Of a stretch of 64,000 nt of DNA, positions 35,073 through 45,364 are shown in pieces. Every line of letters begins with the position of its first letter. The stretch's first letter is position 1. The notes under the pieces were generated by a model. The model searched no databases. It was not told the DNA's origin and worked only from the letters and a program-made list of their open reading frames with translations. A program made the position numbers and the translations under genes. Origin of the DNA: Rhynchosporium graminicola (lineage: Eukaryota > Ascomycota > Leotiomycetes > Helotiales > Ploettnerulaceae); the NCBI GenBank assembly GCA_900074885.1, contig FJUW01000007.1, positions 2,065,609-2,129,608 of the forward strand, given 5' to 3'.

Positions 35073-36304
35073 ATTTCACTTTCCCCACCCTTGTAAACCT
35101 TCCTGGTCTCTGAACTATTTTGTAAATCACCATGCCCTCCCCTGATGCTGTTCTCGCTATCCGACTGGGAGTACGTAGCAATTCCATGTGCTGTGCGAGC
35201 ACGTTGTTCCTCTGCTGCTATTCCATCTCTTTGCTGGATCCCATCACCGGAACTTCTATGGAGAATATTGCCATCATTTGATTCTTCTGTTGTTGCCATC
35301 CTGCTCGGCCCTGGCACAGCCTAGATTGAGCAATTCCCTTCCCCTATGCCACTGCTTCAACGTATGTTATCTTTGTCGATCCAAGAGGCTTCGTCCGATA
35401 CTTGGTTCCATCGTCAAAGGCTTGCAGTGTATCGAAACTGACGCGTCTAAACTCTCGCAGCAGGATCGCAGGATCATCGAGTCATGGAATTGACTTTGCG
35501 TGGTCTGACAGGAGACATTCCTTGCGGGTCAGCCGCAGTTGCAAGGTCTTTCCCTTCGAAACATGAGTTTCAGATTCCAAACGCGGTGTGAATGTTGCCC
35601 CACTTTGACCATTTTCTGCCCGCTCGCCTAATATGGCCGGTCTGTTTACCCATCACTTCATTTCATTTGTCATTCTCTCGATGACAATAAAAGTGATGCT
35701 GTACTTTGTTAGTTGCTGTCAATGAACGGAATTCTACCTGTATTCCTCTCTGCCTTTGCGATATATTTAAGCCCCATATCAATTTGCAGTTCCAACGCCT
35801 GAATTAATTAGGCTTACGATATTGACCATCTAATACTCTACGGCTCCGACAGTCAGATGCAGAGCAAAATTCGTTTCAGTATTGCAATAGTTAAGGCTAA
35901 TATGATGAGTATGGAATAACTATCGATACCTATACCCTCTGGCACACTACATTTCTGAATATTTATCAAAAATGATTTCAAGAAAAAGAGGACGGACTTT
36001 ACGATATTGAAGTGACCCTTCAGTAGCTAGATAGGCGCTCTTAGACTCTTCGTAGGCAGACAATCATGCACTTCCAGGCAGGTGAATCTTGAGACCAAAA
36101 CATCCCATTGTTTGGGGGCCAATGCGAAATAATGAAGTTCACCTTTCACGTAGGAAAAAGACTGGCAGCACGTCTCGGTTGAAACGGCGTTTTCCTTACT
36201 ACTGCGAGTAACTTTTCTCCCTTCAAGACAACACAATATTACAGAAGCATCACAATACATCACAACGACAAAAAAGCACAATAACAACATACCAGCGAGA
36301 CATC
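35073..36304. other. Intergenic, divergent promoter region
   Basis: Between the 2OG-fold gene (minus) and the 2EXR-SAP gene (plus). The part 35073-35317 holds an open minus-strand frame (starting MPGPSRMATTEESND) that could be 5' coding sequence of the 2OG-fold gene. The rest shows nothing. Confidence 0.5.
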
Positions 36305-37624
36305 ATGGCATCGAATCCACTAACAGCATCCACCTCTGCTGACACATTTCATGACTTCCCGCGTTTACCTCCTGAGCTACGAACAATAATCTGGAAACTG
36401 GGAATCCACCAAATTCGCGTCGTCGAGATCGAAAAGATCCGAGCCAACGACCTAGGTGTGTGTGACATCAGTAGATTCACTTCCAAGACCCTCGTTCCCG
36501 GGATGTTGCACGCCTGCGCAGAATCTCGAAGCATAGCGCTCCAACGGTACGGACGGATCATTTTTGACGGTATCTTCACTGGCTCCTACATCAACTGGGA
36601 TCTCGACTATATTGGATACAAACCAAGCCAGACACTGAATACACCTGAAGAGCAACGTTGTCTTTGCAATTCCCTCCTTTGGATGCCGTCAGATGACCTG
36701 GCCAAGAAATGTCGCCGTTTGGTCATTTTCGCATATACGCCGAAAGCACCTCGCACTTACGTGCCACTCGAGCTAAAGTGTCTAGAGGAGATCGTAATCT
36801 TGTTTCCAGCAGACTTGGGAAGCTTGACCCAGGGAGGTGGAAATATCCGCCTCGCGCCGATGACAGATCCCGATGCGAACGAACAGATCAAAATCTTTGA
36901 GTATACGCATGCAAGAACTCTCATCAGTCTGAAGCCTTTTTTTCCAGAGTTGAAGCCCTTAAATCTCATGAGATATTCCAGAGGACCTAAAAAGCGTCTG
37001 AAGTCGCCAGAGGACACCGGTGGTGGCGTTCTGTATCCTGACGAAGCATTGCTTCTCTCGAAACCAGAGCTTCCAAAGCGAGTGGGCTTCAAGCGTTACA
37101 GGCTACCAGTGAGTGATCCGTCTTTTTTCTCTTCTTCCTTCCCCGCTGTACCTACTCACACTTTTCATCGAAGCAATTTTCTATGTTTCTCACAACTTCA
37201 TGTTCAGCGAGATATACTGAATCTCAACCAGGAATTGCGACAAGCCGCACTGGACCTGGGACTGAGCAATGAAGGTCAGAAGAAGGACCTAATTCCAAGA
37301 CTTGAGACCGAAGAGAAGGCGTTGTTTCGGGAGGAGATGAGAGAATACCAGGAACACATGCTGGACTATTCCACCAAGGTCGAAAAGCTACTTCGTGAGC
37401 CCGAGAAGCCCCTCCTGAAGAAATTTCAAACACACACTCCTACTCAACTGAAAGCGTCGGCGAAAAGAAGAAATTTGGAAGATAGTGGCAGTACTGCCGA
37501 GCTATGCGCACGACTTCGGGCTCATGAAGAGTCTATGCATCTGGAGCAGAAGAAAGCATGGGAGCTGGTATTGAAGGATTACCAGAAGATGAAAGCTCGG
37601 GTTGCCAAGGTTGAGTTCTTCTGA
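36305..37624 (+). CDS. 2EXR-domain protein with two C-terminal SAP-like motifs
   Basis: The frame is open throughout, but 37109-37207 is best read as a 99-base intron (GTGAGT ... TTCAG, pyrimidine-rich), whose length is a multiple of three and which has no stop. Splicing gives 406 residues. The N-terminus has the fungal 2EXR pattern: FPRLPPELRTIIWKLGI at about 18-34, RVVEI, then LVPGMLHACAESRSIALQRY. After the splice junction the protein turns helical and charged, with SAP-like helix-turn-helix motifs at about 278-300 (LRQAALDLGLSNEGQKKDLIPRL split over the turn) and 346-371 (TQLKASAKRRNLEDSGSTAE). SAP motifs bind DNA or RNA in known proteins, so a nucleic-acid role is possible. 2EXR function is unknown. 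Confidence 0.82.
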   Translation: MASNPLTASTSADTFHDFPRLPPELRTIIWKLGIHQIRVVEIEKIRANDLGVCDISRFTSKTLVPGMLHACAESRSIALQRYGRIIFDGIFTGSYINWDLDYIGYKPSQTLNTPEEQRCLCNSLLWMPSDDLAKKCRRLVIFAYTPKAPRTYVPLELKCLEEIVILFPADLGSLTQGGGNIRLAPMTDPDANEQIKIFEYTHARTLISLKPFFPELKPLNLMRYSRGPKKRLKSPEDTGGGVLYPDEALLLSKPELPKRVGFKRYRLPVSDPSFFSSSFPAVPTHTFHRSNFLCFSQLHVQRDILNLNQELRQAALDLGLSNEGQKKDLIPRLETEEKALFREEMREYQEHMLDYSTKVEKLLREPEKPLLKKFQTHTPTQLKASAKRRNLEDSGSTAELCARLRAHEESMHLEQKKAWELVLKDYQKMKARVAKVEFF

Positions 37625-38256
37625 TGTAGGGGGGTTTGGAAAAATAACTACGAGGTTGTGGTTGCAATCCAGTTTAGGCATGGCCTCTTGCATGCTGTAT
37701 GCCATACTAGTTCTTCAAATTGTCTTTTGATATGCTTAAGTAACGCAGTGATTGGGAAGTACCAGCGAGCTTTGCCCATTAAGATAGTGTGAGGTCTTCA
37801 AGCAAGGTTGACCCAATATGAGGCTGTTGAACTTGTGCTTCAAATCCAGAAATTATTTCTTGAATATCAGGCTTAGTAGCGTGGAATTCTCAGAATACTT
37901 TGGTGTCATTCAGCTATTGCTGCTCGCTTAACCAGGAAGCTGTACAAGCATGCCAATCCCCTCGTCGATTCCGAAATCCGAATTATAGCTAGTCAAGACC
38001 TCGAGACTCTCAAATACCATGGCTCCTTTTACAACAGGCTTGCATGCTGGTGCGGAGTTACAACTTGACTTCTTAAAAGGCAGTAACATGGGTGTCAATT
38101 GGATTTGGCCCGCAGCAATGGCATTATATTCGCTTACGATTGTTGTATATCCAGAGCCTCCTGTTCAGACAGATCACCCCATGTCGCACTATAGGAATGA
38201 TAGAATGAGCAAGATGGCTCCAAACTTGTTCCCACAAAGCTTGACAGGGATTAAAC
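37625..38256. other. Intergenic between 2EXR-SAP gene and 2EXR pseudogene
   Basis: The two genes converge here. A plus-strand frame from 38019 overlaps the pseudogene tail on the opposite strand and is taken as a shadow. Confidence 0.4.
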
Positions 38257-39368
38257 TTAGTCTGTGGCGAAGATTTCGTATTGATCCCTATCGTTCCATA
38301 CATCACACATCATCTTCATCCAAGCCCGAGATAGAGTCTCGCGATCAATAACATGCGAGCCAATAAGTTTCACGCCTTCAAGACGCGGTTATCTCTTTTC
38401 AAAATGGCAGATTTGTGCGACGGCAGCCAAGGAAATTTCCTGGAATTGAACCGATTCCTGGGATCTTCTTGATCAGTCACATCGGTGAGCGTAAGATTTC
38501 CCGCCTCGGATATGCCCTTCGTGTACTTGTAAACATGGTAGATCGTTTTCAAGTTCTTGAGTTTCTGATTCTTGCGCGCTCGGCATTGGATGAAGCTGCC
38601 AGAGTTCCCCTCGCGAGTCTTCAAGACTGACAACTAGCGTGCACAATTGGCCATGATCGCTAAATACCGGCAGTTCTGCATGAAATCTGTTGCGTAGTTC
38701 CGATCTACCAGACGACGAAAGTCCTTAGCTGATTCAAAAAAGAGAGTGTCGACCTCGTAGTTGATATATGTCGCCTTCCAGAAGGGAATCTCCGATGGAG
38801 CCATGCCACTCTGTCAAGTTGTCAATAGAGACACAGACAGAAGATAAGTGAAACCTACCCGGCAGATTTCCTGGTAGATTTCCAAGCCCATCTTTCGCTC
38901 ATCATAGCAGCTTTGTAACATGCCAGGCGCTAATGTTCGAGAACGGAATGAAAAGAATCGCTCATCTGACAGAACTTCGATCACTCGAGGTATGAAAGCG
39001 GCGTACTTCCATATCATGTGCTGGATTTCAGCAGGGAATCTTGCGAATTGCGGGAAACTGAACGTAGACCGTGAATGTCCCTTGAAAGATTTCTCGGCAG
39101 CGTCGATTCTGGCTCTTAAAGCTTCTATTCTGCGCCGATCAAACATATTCATTTGAGGCGTTAAAGAAGGGTCTGGTGTGAAGGATAATTCTGCTTCGAT
39201 AACTTCCGTAGTGTCTGTCAGAGCAAAGGGCGCATCTTCTTCTGGGCAATCGGCCTTGATTATATTCTTGTCGACTTAACTATCGGGTTGGAGGGTATGA
39301 ACGAGGTCGTCACTCATCAAAGAATGGTTCGATGAGCCGGGGCTGTTACGACCGCTCACAGTAGCCAT
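38257..39368 (-). pseudogene. 2EXR-domain gene with two in-frame stops and a late frameshift
   Basis: Exon 1 (39368-38859) and exon 2 (38810 onward) are joined by a good 48-base GT-AG intron in phase 0. The 2EXR core is clear: FPQFARFPAEIQHMIWKYA, RVIEVL, RTLAPGMLQSCYDERKMGL. Ignoring lesions, the frame opens at ATG 39368 (MATVSGRNSPG) and stays coherent through TAA near residue 50 (QPDS-stop-VDKN) and TAG at 38636-38634 in exon 2. After NRVLKA the coherent reading moves to another frame (GSHVIDRETLSRAWMKMM) up to a stop at 38259-38257, a typical 2EXR C-terminus. The stops could come from CAA and CAG by C-to-T change. A shorter protein from ATG 39152 is possible, but the second stop would still truncate it. 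Confidence 0.8.
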
Positions 39369-40541
39369 GATGAATGATGACTGAGAACACTAGGACTAAT
39401 TGTTGCAACTCTTTAGGATCGACCGAGAATGAGCTAAGGTATCTGAAATCAAGACAAGGCCTTCTTTGGAAGAAAAGAAAAGGCAAGATACCTGCCAAAT
39501 TTTCTTCCCAACTATTCCTAGACCAATGACGCGAACTACTAACCTAAGTTACTTCGCTATTGAGCCAAACCGAGCTAACACCGTACCAAGATTTCACACC
39601 ATTCGGTAACCTATTCAAATTTGGCTAATCAAGGTAGATAACCCTACCTCGAAGGCCAGAAGTGGGCCCTCTGGATAATGAAGATGGTCCAAGGAAGAAT
39701 TTCATGGGTTCCTCCGTCGCTAACCGCGCAAACAGGAATACCCTCACTTGGCCGATTGATCAATCTCAATATTACGACCTGACGAAGATCAAATTCAGTC
39801 AAATTATTCGAATCAGAGAAATTTCAGTCGTCCTAGGTACTGTAGGCAATAAATACGTGAGCACTGAAAAGTGTCGTCGAGGGGCATAATCAGACGTCAG
39901 CAAGGTACGGATAGTCAGATATTTAGACACCTGACTTCTACAACATGCTATTATTACGCCATTTTCTACTTTAATTGAAAGTCCTTTGTGGTGGAGTTAC
40001 TGTCCTGTCCGTACATGGAGAGAGACACTGCTCGAAGCAATCTCTCATTCCTGTACCGTCCTCTGACCGTCTCATTACGACTACCTCAAGGCAATCAAAA
40101 TATGGCTAACTATTCACTTGCAGCCAAGGTTAATCTTTAAAAACATGAGCATGAACATGAACGACATCATGGGTTTCAAAGACAAATCACATTTCTCTCA
40201 TTGCTCGTCAAGACCGCTTGCTAGCTCAGGCACTGCCTTCCAGTCCCGAGATTCCCAGGGATTGACTGTATAGACCCCAACAAATCATCGGTCCATACAT
40301 GTCAAAGAAAATAGGTATCCTATATTGCTTGAAATTACGATGAATACATGCTTAATTAAGAACGCCTTTATTATGCTTTGCGACAAAGACAGGCTCAAAA
40401 ACAAATCAGGTAAAGTTACCGAAAGACTATAGGAACCGCGCCAAGGGTGCCGGTCCGATCCTTCACGCGTCGCCCATGTTCGCTACGATAGTGTAGATAC
40501 AAGGAAGGAGATGATGGCTAAGGTCTACCATTAACCACTAA
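39369..40541. other. Intergenic, no gene seen
   Basis: 5' flank of the 2EXR pseudogene and 3' flank of the DUF1295 gene. Small frames (for example 39662-39889) match nothing I know. Confidence 0.5.
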
Positions 40542-41915
40542 TTACTTTCTGACTGCGGCATTTTTCTTGCTCGCCTGCTTTTCTGGCACCTTCTCCTCCG
40601 CCTTCTCGTCGACGGTCTTGCGTTGATCGCTGAAGTCTCCTGGGGCATCAGTATAGAGACGTGGTAAGAACATCGAAACACGGCGCTGATATTCCTTGTA
40701 TTCAGGGTATTTACCCGCTGTGATGAGCTCAGTCAACCAAGTGGAGGCTTGGAACAAAATCAAGTATGACATAGCGCCAATAAAGGTCCAGTTATAAAGG
40801 ACATTAGATGTGTAGCAGCCCCACTGGTATAAGACAACCCAGATGGCTTGCTCTGCCGCGAAATTTGGGTGTCGGCTCCACGACCATAGTCCGGTGACAA
40901 CAAAACCACGGTCAAGGTCTTCTTGGTGGACCGAACGGGGAACCTTGGCGGTTTGCAGATATTCCTTCTTGGCATGCTGGTAATCTAGTGAATATCAGCA
41001 GATTGTTGCTACACTTGAGTTTGGTTTCAAGCACTTACTCCATTGCTGCTGGTCCGCGAAGAATTCCACGAGTACCAAAGCCATCAGCAATCTTGCAAAG
41101 GCCATATCAGCTGTGGTGAGCTCATCCCCCAGTCTGCCGGTCAGAAGAATAACGTATGTGGGAGTCGTAATGATGAAGAGGAGGACGCTTTGTGCCAGTG
41201 AAATGTACAAGACGTTGAGTACGAAGAAGAGGCCCGGATGAATCTTCGCGCGAAGGATTTCCCTATTGCACATGAATTAATCAATTGAGTCTATGAAAAG
41301 CGTTGACGCTACTTACCATCGGTAATCCTCTGATCCAATATTATAACCACCCTTCCTCCAGTAATTGAATGTCAATCTCAACTGTTGCGGTCAGCATTGT
41401 TTATGGATGGCGCGAAGCAGATCTCACACTCCAGACGACACTGAAAGCAATCATATTGTCCAGCCTTTTGGTGTCCAGGCCAGACATATGGGCGTAAATG
41501 GTATAGTGCGCTGCTCAACAAATTAACGCTGGACTGGACTCTTGAATTGCATCGCTTCGATTCCGAACGTGTGTACGAGACGTTAGTCAGGGGACACTCC
41601 GCCCATGGCATGAAAGAAATAAGGAAAAATATGCTGACCATTATAAAGTGTGGGAAGTATGCTCCAGAGTCTGTCTACCTGGGAGTAATTTTTGTTGATC
41701 TCTGAGACAATCAGGAACAGAGGCGCAAGGAACAGCGAGAATGCGAAGCCGGAAATGAGAGGATTCGTGGCCAAATAAAGATTCTTGAGACCTGTAGGAT
41801 TGTTGTATGACTGGAGAATTTGCTGGGGAAGGTCGTACAGCTGTGGGATATATGGATAGACAGTCTTCTCGAGAGAAGAGCAATCGACGATGCTCTTTAT
41901 TACTGGCAAAGCCAT
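40542..41915 (-). CDS. DUF1295 / steroid 5-alpha-reductase-like integral membrane protein
   Basis: Five exons (41915-41639, 41510-41428, 41381-41317, 41262-41039, 40984-40542), introns 46 to 128 bases, all GT-AG, encode 363 residues. Family marks: YSQVDRLWSILPTLYNAHY in the first part, RLTFNYWRKGGYNIGSEDYRW across exons 3 and 4, and the signature WSWSRHPNFAAEQ followed by hydrophobic helices in exon 5. Several membrane helices are evident. The last 35 residues are Lys/Glu-rich and probably cytosolic. DUF1295 proteins share the fold of steroid 5-alpha reductases and isoprenylcysteine methyltransferases and are predicted ER or other endomembrane proteins; the substrate is unknown. Nothing in the neighbourhood suggests a pathway. 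Confidence 0.9.
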
Positions 41916-42485
41916 CTGTTAGTAAGCTCGTTGTTTGATGCCGCAGGAGGGATGATGTTGGATGTAGAAACTAAGAGAGGGAATTCTTCTTCCTGTCCGA
42001 GTAGGGTGGGAAGGGAGATCGATCCTGTTGTTAAACAATAGAACTAAATTGGTGACGGAATTTAAGCTCTGATGAAGTCGATGACGAATGGGGCGACAAA
42101 TATGAGCTAGCTGCGGTAGGGGTCCAAGATACTTATAAGCGCGCGTCCCTCCATCGGAGACATGGGGGCCCGATATTGACAAACAAAAAAGTTACCTACC
42201 AGATATAAATATTTATTCATTCATTAGATTATCAACTCATCCCGGAATCATTCAAGCGGAATCTTGACCTTGTTTCAATGTCTCGCCCTAGTCTATGACT
42301 TTAAATATGCTTTGTGTCGAGGAATAAAGTATTATTTTGCCTTGAGTTCCAGTGTTCTCGTTTGTCGAAATCAGTCAGGTGATTCTCCGATGGAGAGGCA
42401 CGTTGCACTGGTCCGCTGGAAACTCGCTTGCTTCTGTGATGTCTCAATCCTTCGAAGCTCAGCTATCTGTATGATTCTTTCGCAG
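41916..42485. other. Divergent promoter region
   Basis: Between the DUF1295 gene (minus) and the AIM9-like gene (plus). The AIM9-like frame stays open upstream to 42264, but that extension is not protein-like. Confidence 0.45.
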
Positions 42486-44434
42486 ATGCCTCGCTTTGCT
42501 CGCATTTTTCACAGACCCCTACCTAGGTCCCTCATTACTCTAGCATGGCCTTCCATAGATTGTGTTTTGCAACAAAATTTGTCCTATTTTGTTTCCGGTA
42601 AGTCTAGTGCTCGCGGCAATCTGCTGCGGAAAATGTCTACGATTTCAACCTCGCCATATGAGCACTTCTTCCACTATACCAGTGGCCGCTGGCTATGGGA
42701 TGAAGAGAGCCAGCTACGTGAGCGGGTCGTCATATTCAATGTGCAAGAACTGCAGCGCATCGCAGTCGAAAGCATTGGAGCGCAAAGCTGTGTTTCTATA
42801 ACCAAACTCGCTGAAGGTGGATATAACAAGGTGTTCCGGCTGGTGATGGATAACGGTTCTGTCGCAATTGCACGCTTGCCCAACCCCAATGCAGGTCCTG
42901 CCCAGAAGACAACTGCTTCTGAAGTTGCAACAATGGATTTTGTAAGACTCCTCTATCATTGCTGTCAAAAGTTACGTTGACCAATACTGTATACCCGTCT
43001 AGGCTAGAACTGTACTTGATATTCCCGTTCCAAGGGTTTTTGCTTGGAGCGCAGCAGCAGATAATCCTGTGGAAGCCGAATATATCATCATGGAGGAGGC
43101 TCCAGGGACCCAGCTAGGAGGCGTTTGGGACAGCATATCAATTTCTGACAAAACGGCTATCGGGGAGGGCTTAGTCGAAATCGAGAAGAAGCTGCTCTCT
43201 GTATCTTTCACACGGTTTGTATTTCGTTGGGATAGCGGAAACAGAACGAGGCTGATTTTAGTCAAGGTATGGCAATCTTTACTTCGCAAGCGATGCGTTT
43301 CCAGGCTGTGAAGCAGCCCAGGTTGTGGGCGATATTTCCGCACAACTGAAAGGAGATGTGGAAAAGCGTTTCACCATCGGCCCAGTTGTTGACAGGGATT
43401 TCTGGAATGGGAAACGTGCGTCGATGGCCATTGACAGAGGCCCTTGTAAGTCCAGCCCGGTTTCATGTAGATATGATTGTAGTATGCTAATGCCCATATC
43501 TAGGGGATAGTCCAGAGTGTTATCTGAAAGCGATAGCCAATCGGGAGATTGCTTTGATAAGTACCTTTGCTGTTCCAAAACCACCAAACGATATATTTGT
43601 CGCATCTGAAGCTCAGAATTCGCCTGGGTTTCACCTTTCACTCTACAAAATGTTCTCATATATTATCCCATACATTTTGCCCCCTAAGAAGGCGCTTTCC
43701 GCCGCCACCCTTTGGCACTGGGATATGCATTCCGCGAATATATTCGTTGAAGGCAATCGAATCACTAGTCTCATTGACTGGCAGGATACATGGCTCGGCC
43801 CCCTCTTCCTCCAATACCGGCATCCGAAACTCGTGGATTATAACGGGAAGATGCTGCTAAAGCTCCCAGAACATTACGAGAGCCTCGTGGGCGATGAGAA
43901 GGCTCATACGAGAAATCAGGTTGAGAAGTCTGTTGTCCTGCACATGTACGAAACAGAAACCGCTACAAAGAATCCATCGCTCGGCGAGATTCTCCACATG
44001 CATCACGGCCGACCAAGGAGAGAAACAGTACATTTTGCTGCAAACACTTGGGAAGGAGACATTATACCGTTTCGGCAATGCCTTATTCGACTCGAACGGT
44101 TCGTGCACTCTTGTTCTAGCAATTATGAACACCCCTAACAATCAAAATTGATAGGGATTGGGATGAATTGGGCTTCGATAATCCTTGTCCCATACGATTT
44201 ACAGAGGAGGAACTGCAGGCGCATTACAGAGACGGCGAGGGTTGGAATGAACGAGCAGATTTTTGGGATTCCATAGCTGGTTTCGTTAGCCGCGATGGGT
44301 GGACATCCAATGAGACATATGATCAGGCACTTGAGATGTTCGCTCAGCTCAGGGAGGAAGGACTGAAGACGCTGACTGGAGAAGAGCGAGTGAAATTTGA
44401 GGCACAGACGAGATGGGCTGAAAAGAAAGGCTGA
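42486..44434 (+). CDS. AIM9-like mitochondrial phosphotransferase (APH/kinase-like fold)
   Basis: Exons 42486-42941, 43003-43214, 43267-43445, 43504-44098 and 44155-44434 join in phase to 573 residues. I start at ATG 42486 because it gives an Arg-rich, Ser-containing leader (MPRFARIFHRPLPRS) typical of mitochondrial import; an in-frame ATG at 42264 is less likely. The core opens with HFFHYTSGRWLWDEESQLRE, characteristic of the AIM9 group, then a glycine-containing loop LAEGGYNKVFRL. The catalytic loop is LWHWDMHSANIFV, fitting the H-x-D-x(4)-N pattern of aminoglycoside phosphotransferases, and the metal-binding Asp is in SLIDWQDTW. Yeast AIM9 is mitochondrial and affects mitochondrial inheritance; its substrate is unknown. 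Confidence 0.88.
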
Positions 44435-45364
44435 ATATGAAGTTCTTGGTTAGATGCTTCCCTAAACTTGAACCTGTGATATTTTATGATACTGATCAAT
44501 ACTTGTAGGTATGCGAGCGAAATGCGACAGCGTTTTCCACCAGCTTCAACCTAGTTGTCAATGCTTGTCTCATCTCCAAGAGCAAAAGAAGGAGACGATT
44601 TGAGATCAAAGCTCGCCTCTCATTGCGACAGTCACTTATGGCTTCCTCATGTGCCAAGGGGGCGCAGAAAATTCCCCATGGAAGATGTCGAAGATAAGTG
44701 AAGTGACTTATACTGGACACTAAACGCGTCAGAGGAGTCAGAGGCGTCGAACTCCTCTGCAAATCTTCAAACTCATCAATGAGGTATTTGTGTCTCTTGG
44801 AATCATCATAAGATCTGCAACGCAGATCTGGAGCTGTGTTGGGATTGAATAATTGTTTGTTGCCGTCGTTGATAAGAAAGAGAGTACACGGTGAGAATGA
44901 GGTACATATAGCTGGCGTTCCTAAATAGCAAATCAACGAGCACAGAGATACAGGGTCGTACCCCTCCAATCTACATAGTAAATGCTGTAGTAGCTACCAC
45001 ATCTTGGCCCAGAATTTTGATCTGACTTACAGTACATATCTAATTTAGCTTTGCAAATAGTTTCATTGTATAACAAATGCCTTATCACGTGATGCACCTG
45101 ACACTTGGCGCTTTCACTCAGTGTCCTTCCGACGTCAAGTCAAAATTTAACGCGCTAAATTTCACCGACCACTACAAGCGGAGCTCTCAATATCACACTT
45201 ACGCGTCCTCCAACCATAGCAAAGAATTTGCTTCTGTAAGCTGTGTATTGACGCGCCAAACATTGCATTAGTAGAGCAGAATGCTATGTTACATGTCTTG
45301 AAAAGTAGATGGCCAGGCAGTCTGCACATGACAAAAGAGCACGTTTTCACGTGACGCTGAAATC
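44435..45364. other. Intergenic, TOP3 promoter side
   Basis: A minus-strand frame of 157 codons (44969-44496) lies here without family resemblance; probably not a gene. Contains a dense run of CACGTG-type and GACGT-like words upstream of TOP3 (45080-45360) whose meaning I cannot judge. Confidence 0.4.

Noticed and set aside
44496..44969. 157-codon minus-strand frame between AIM9-like gene and TOP3
   Set aside because: No domain, no conserved-looking start, composition like intergenic DNA.
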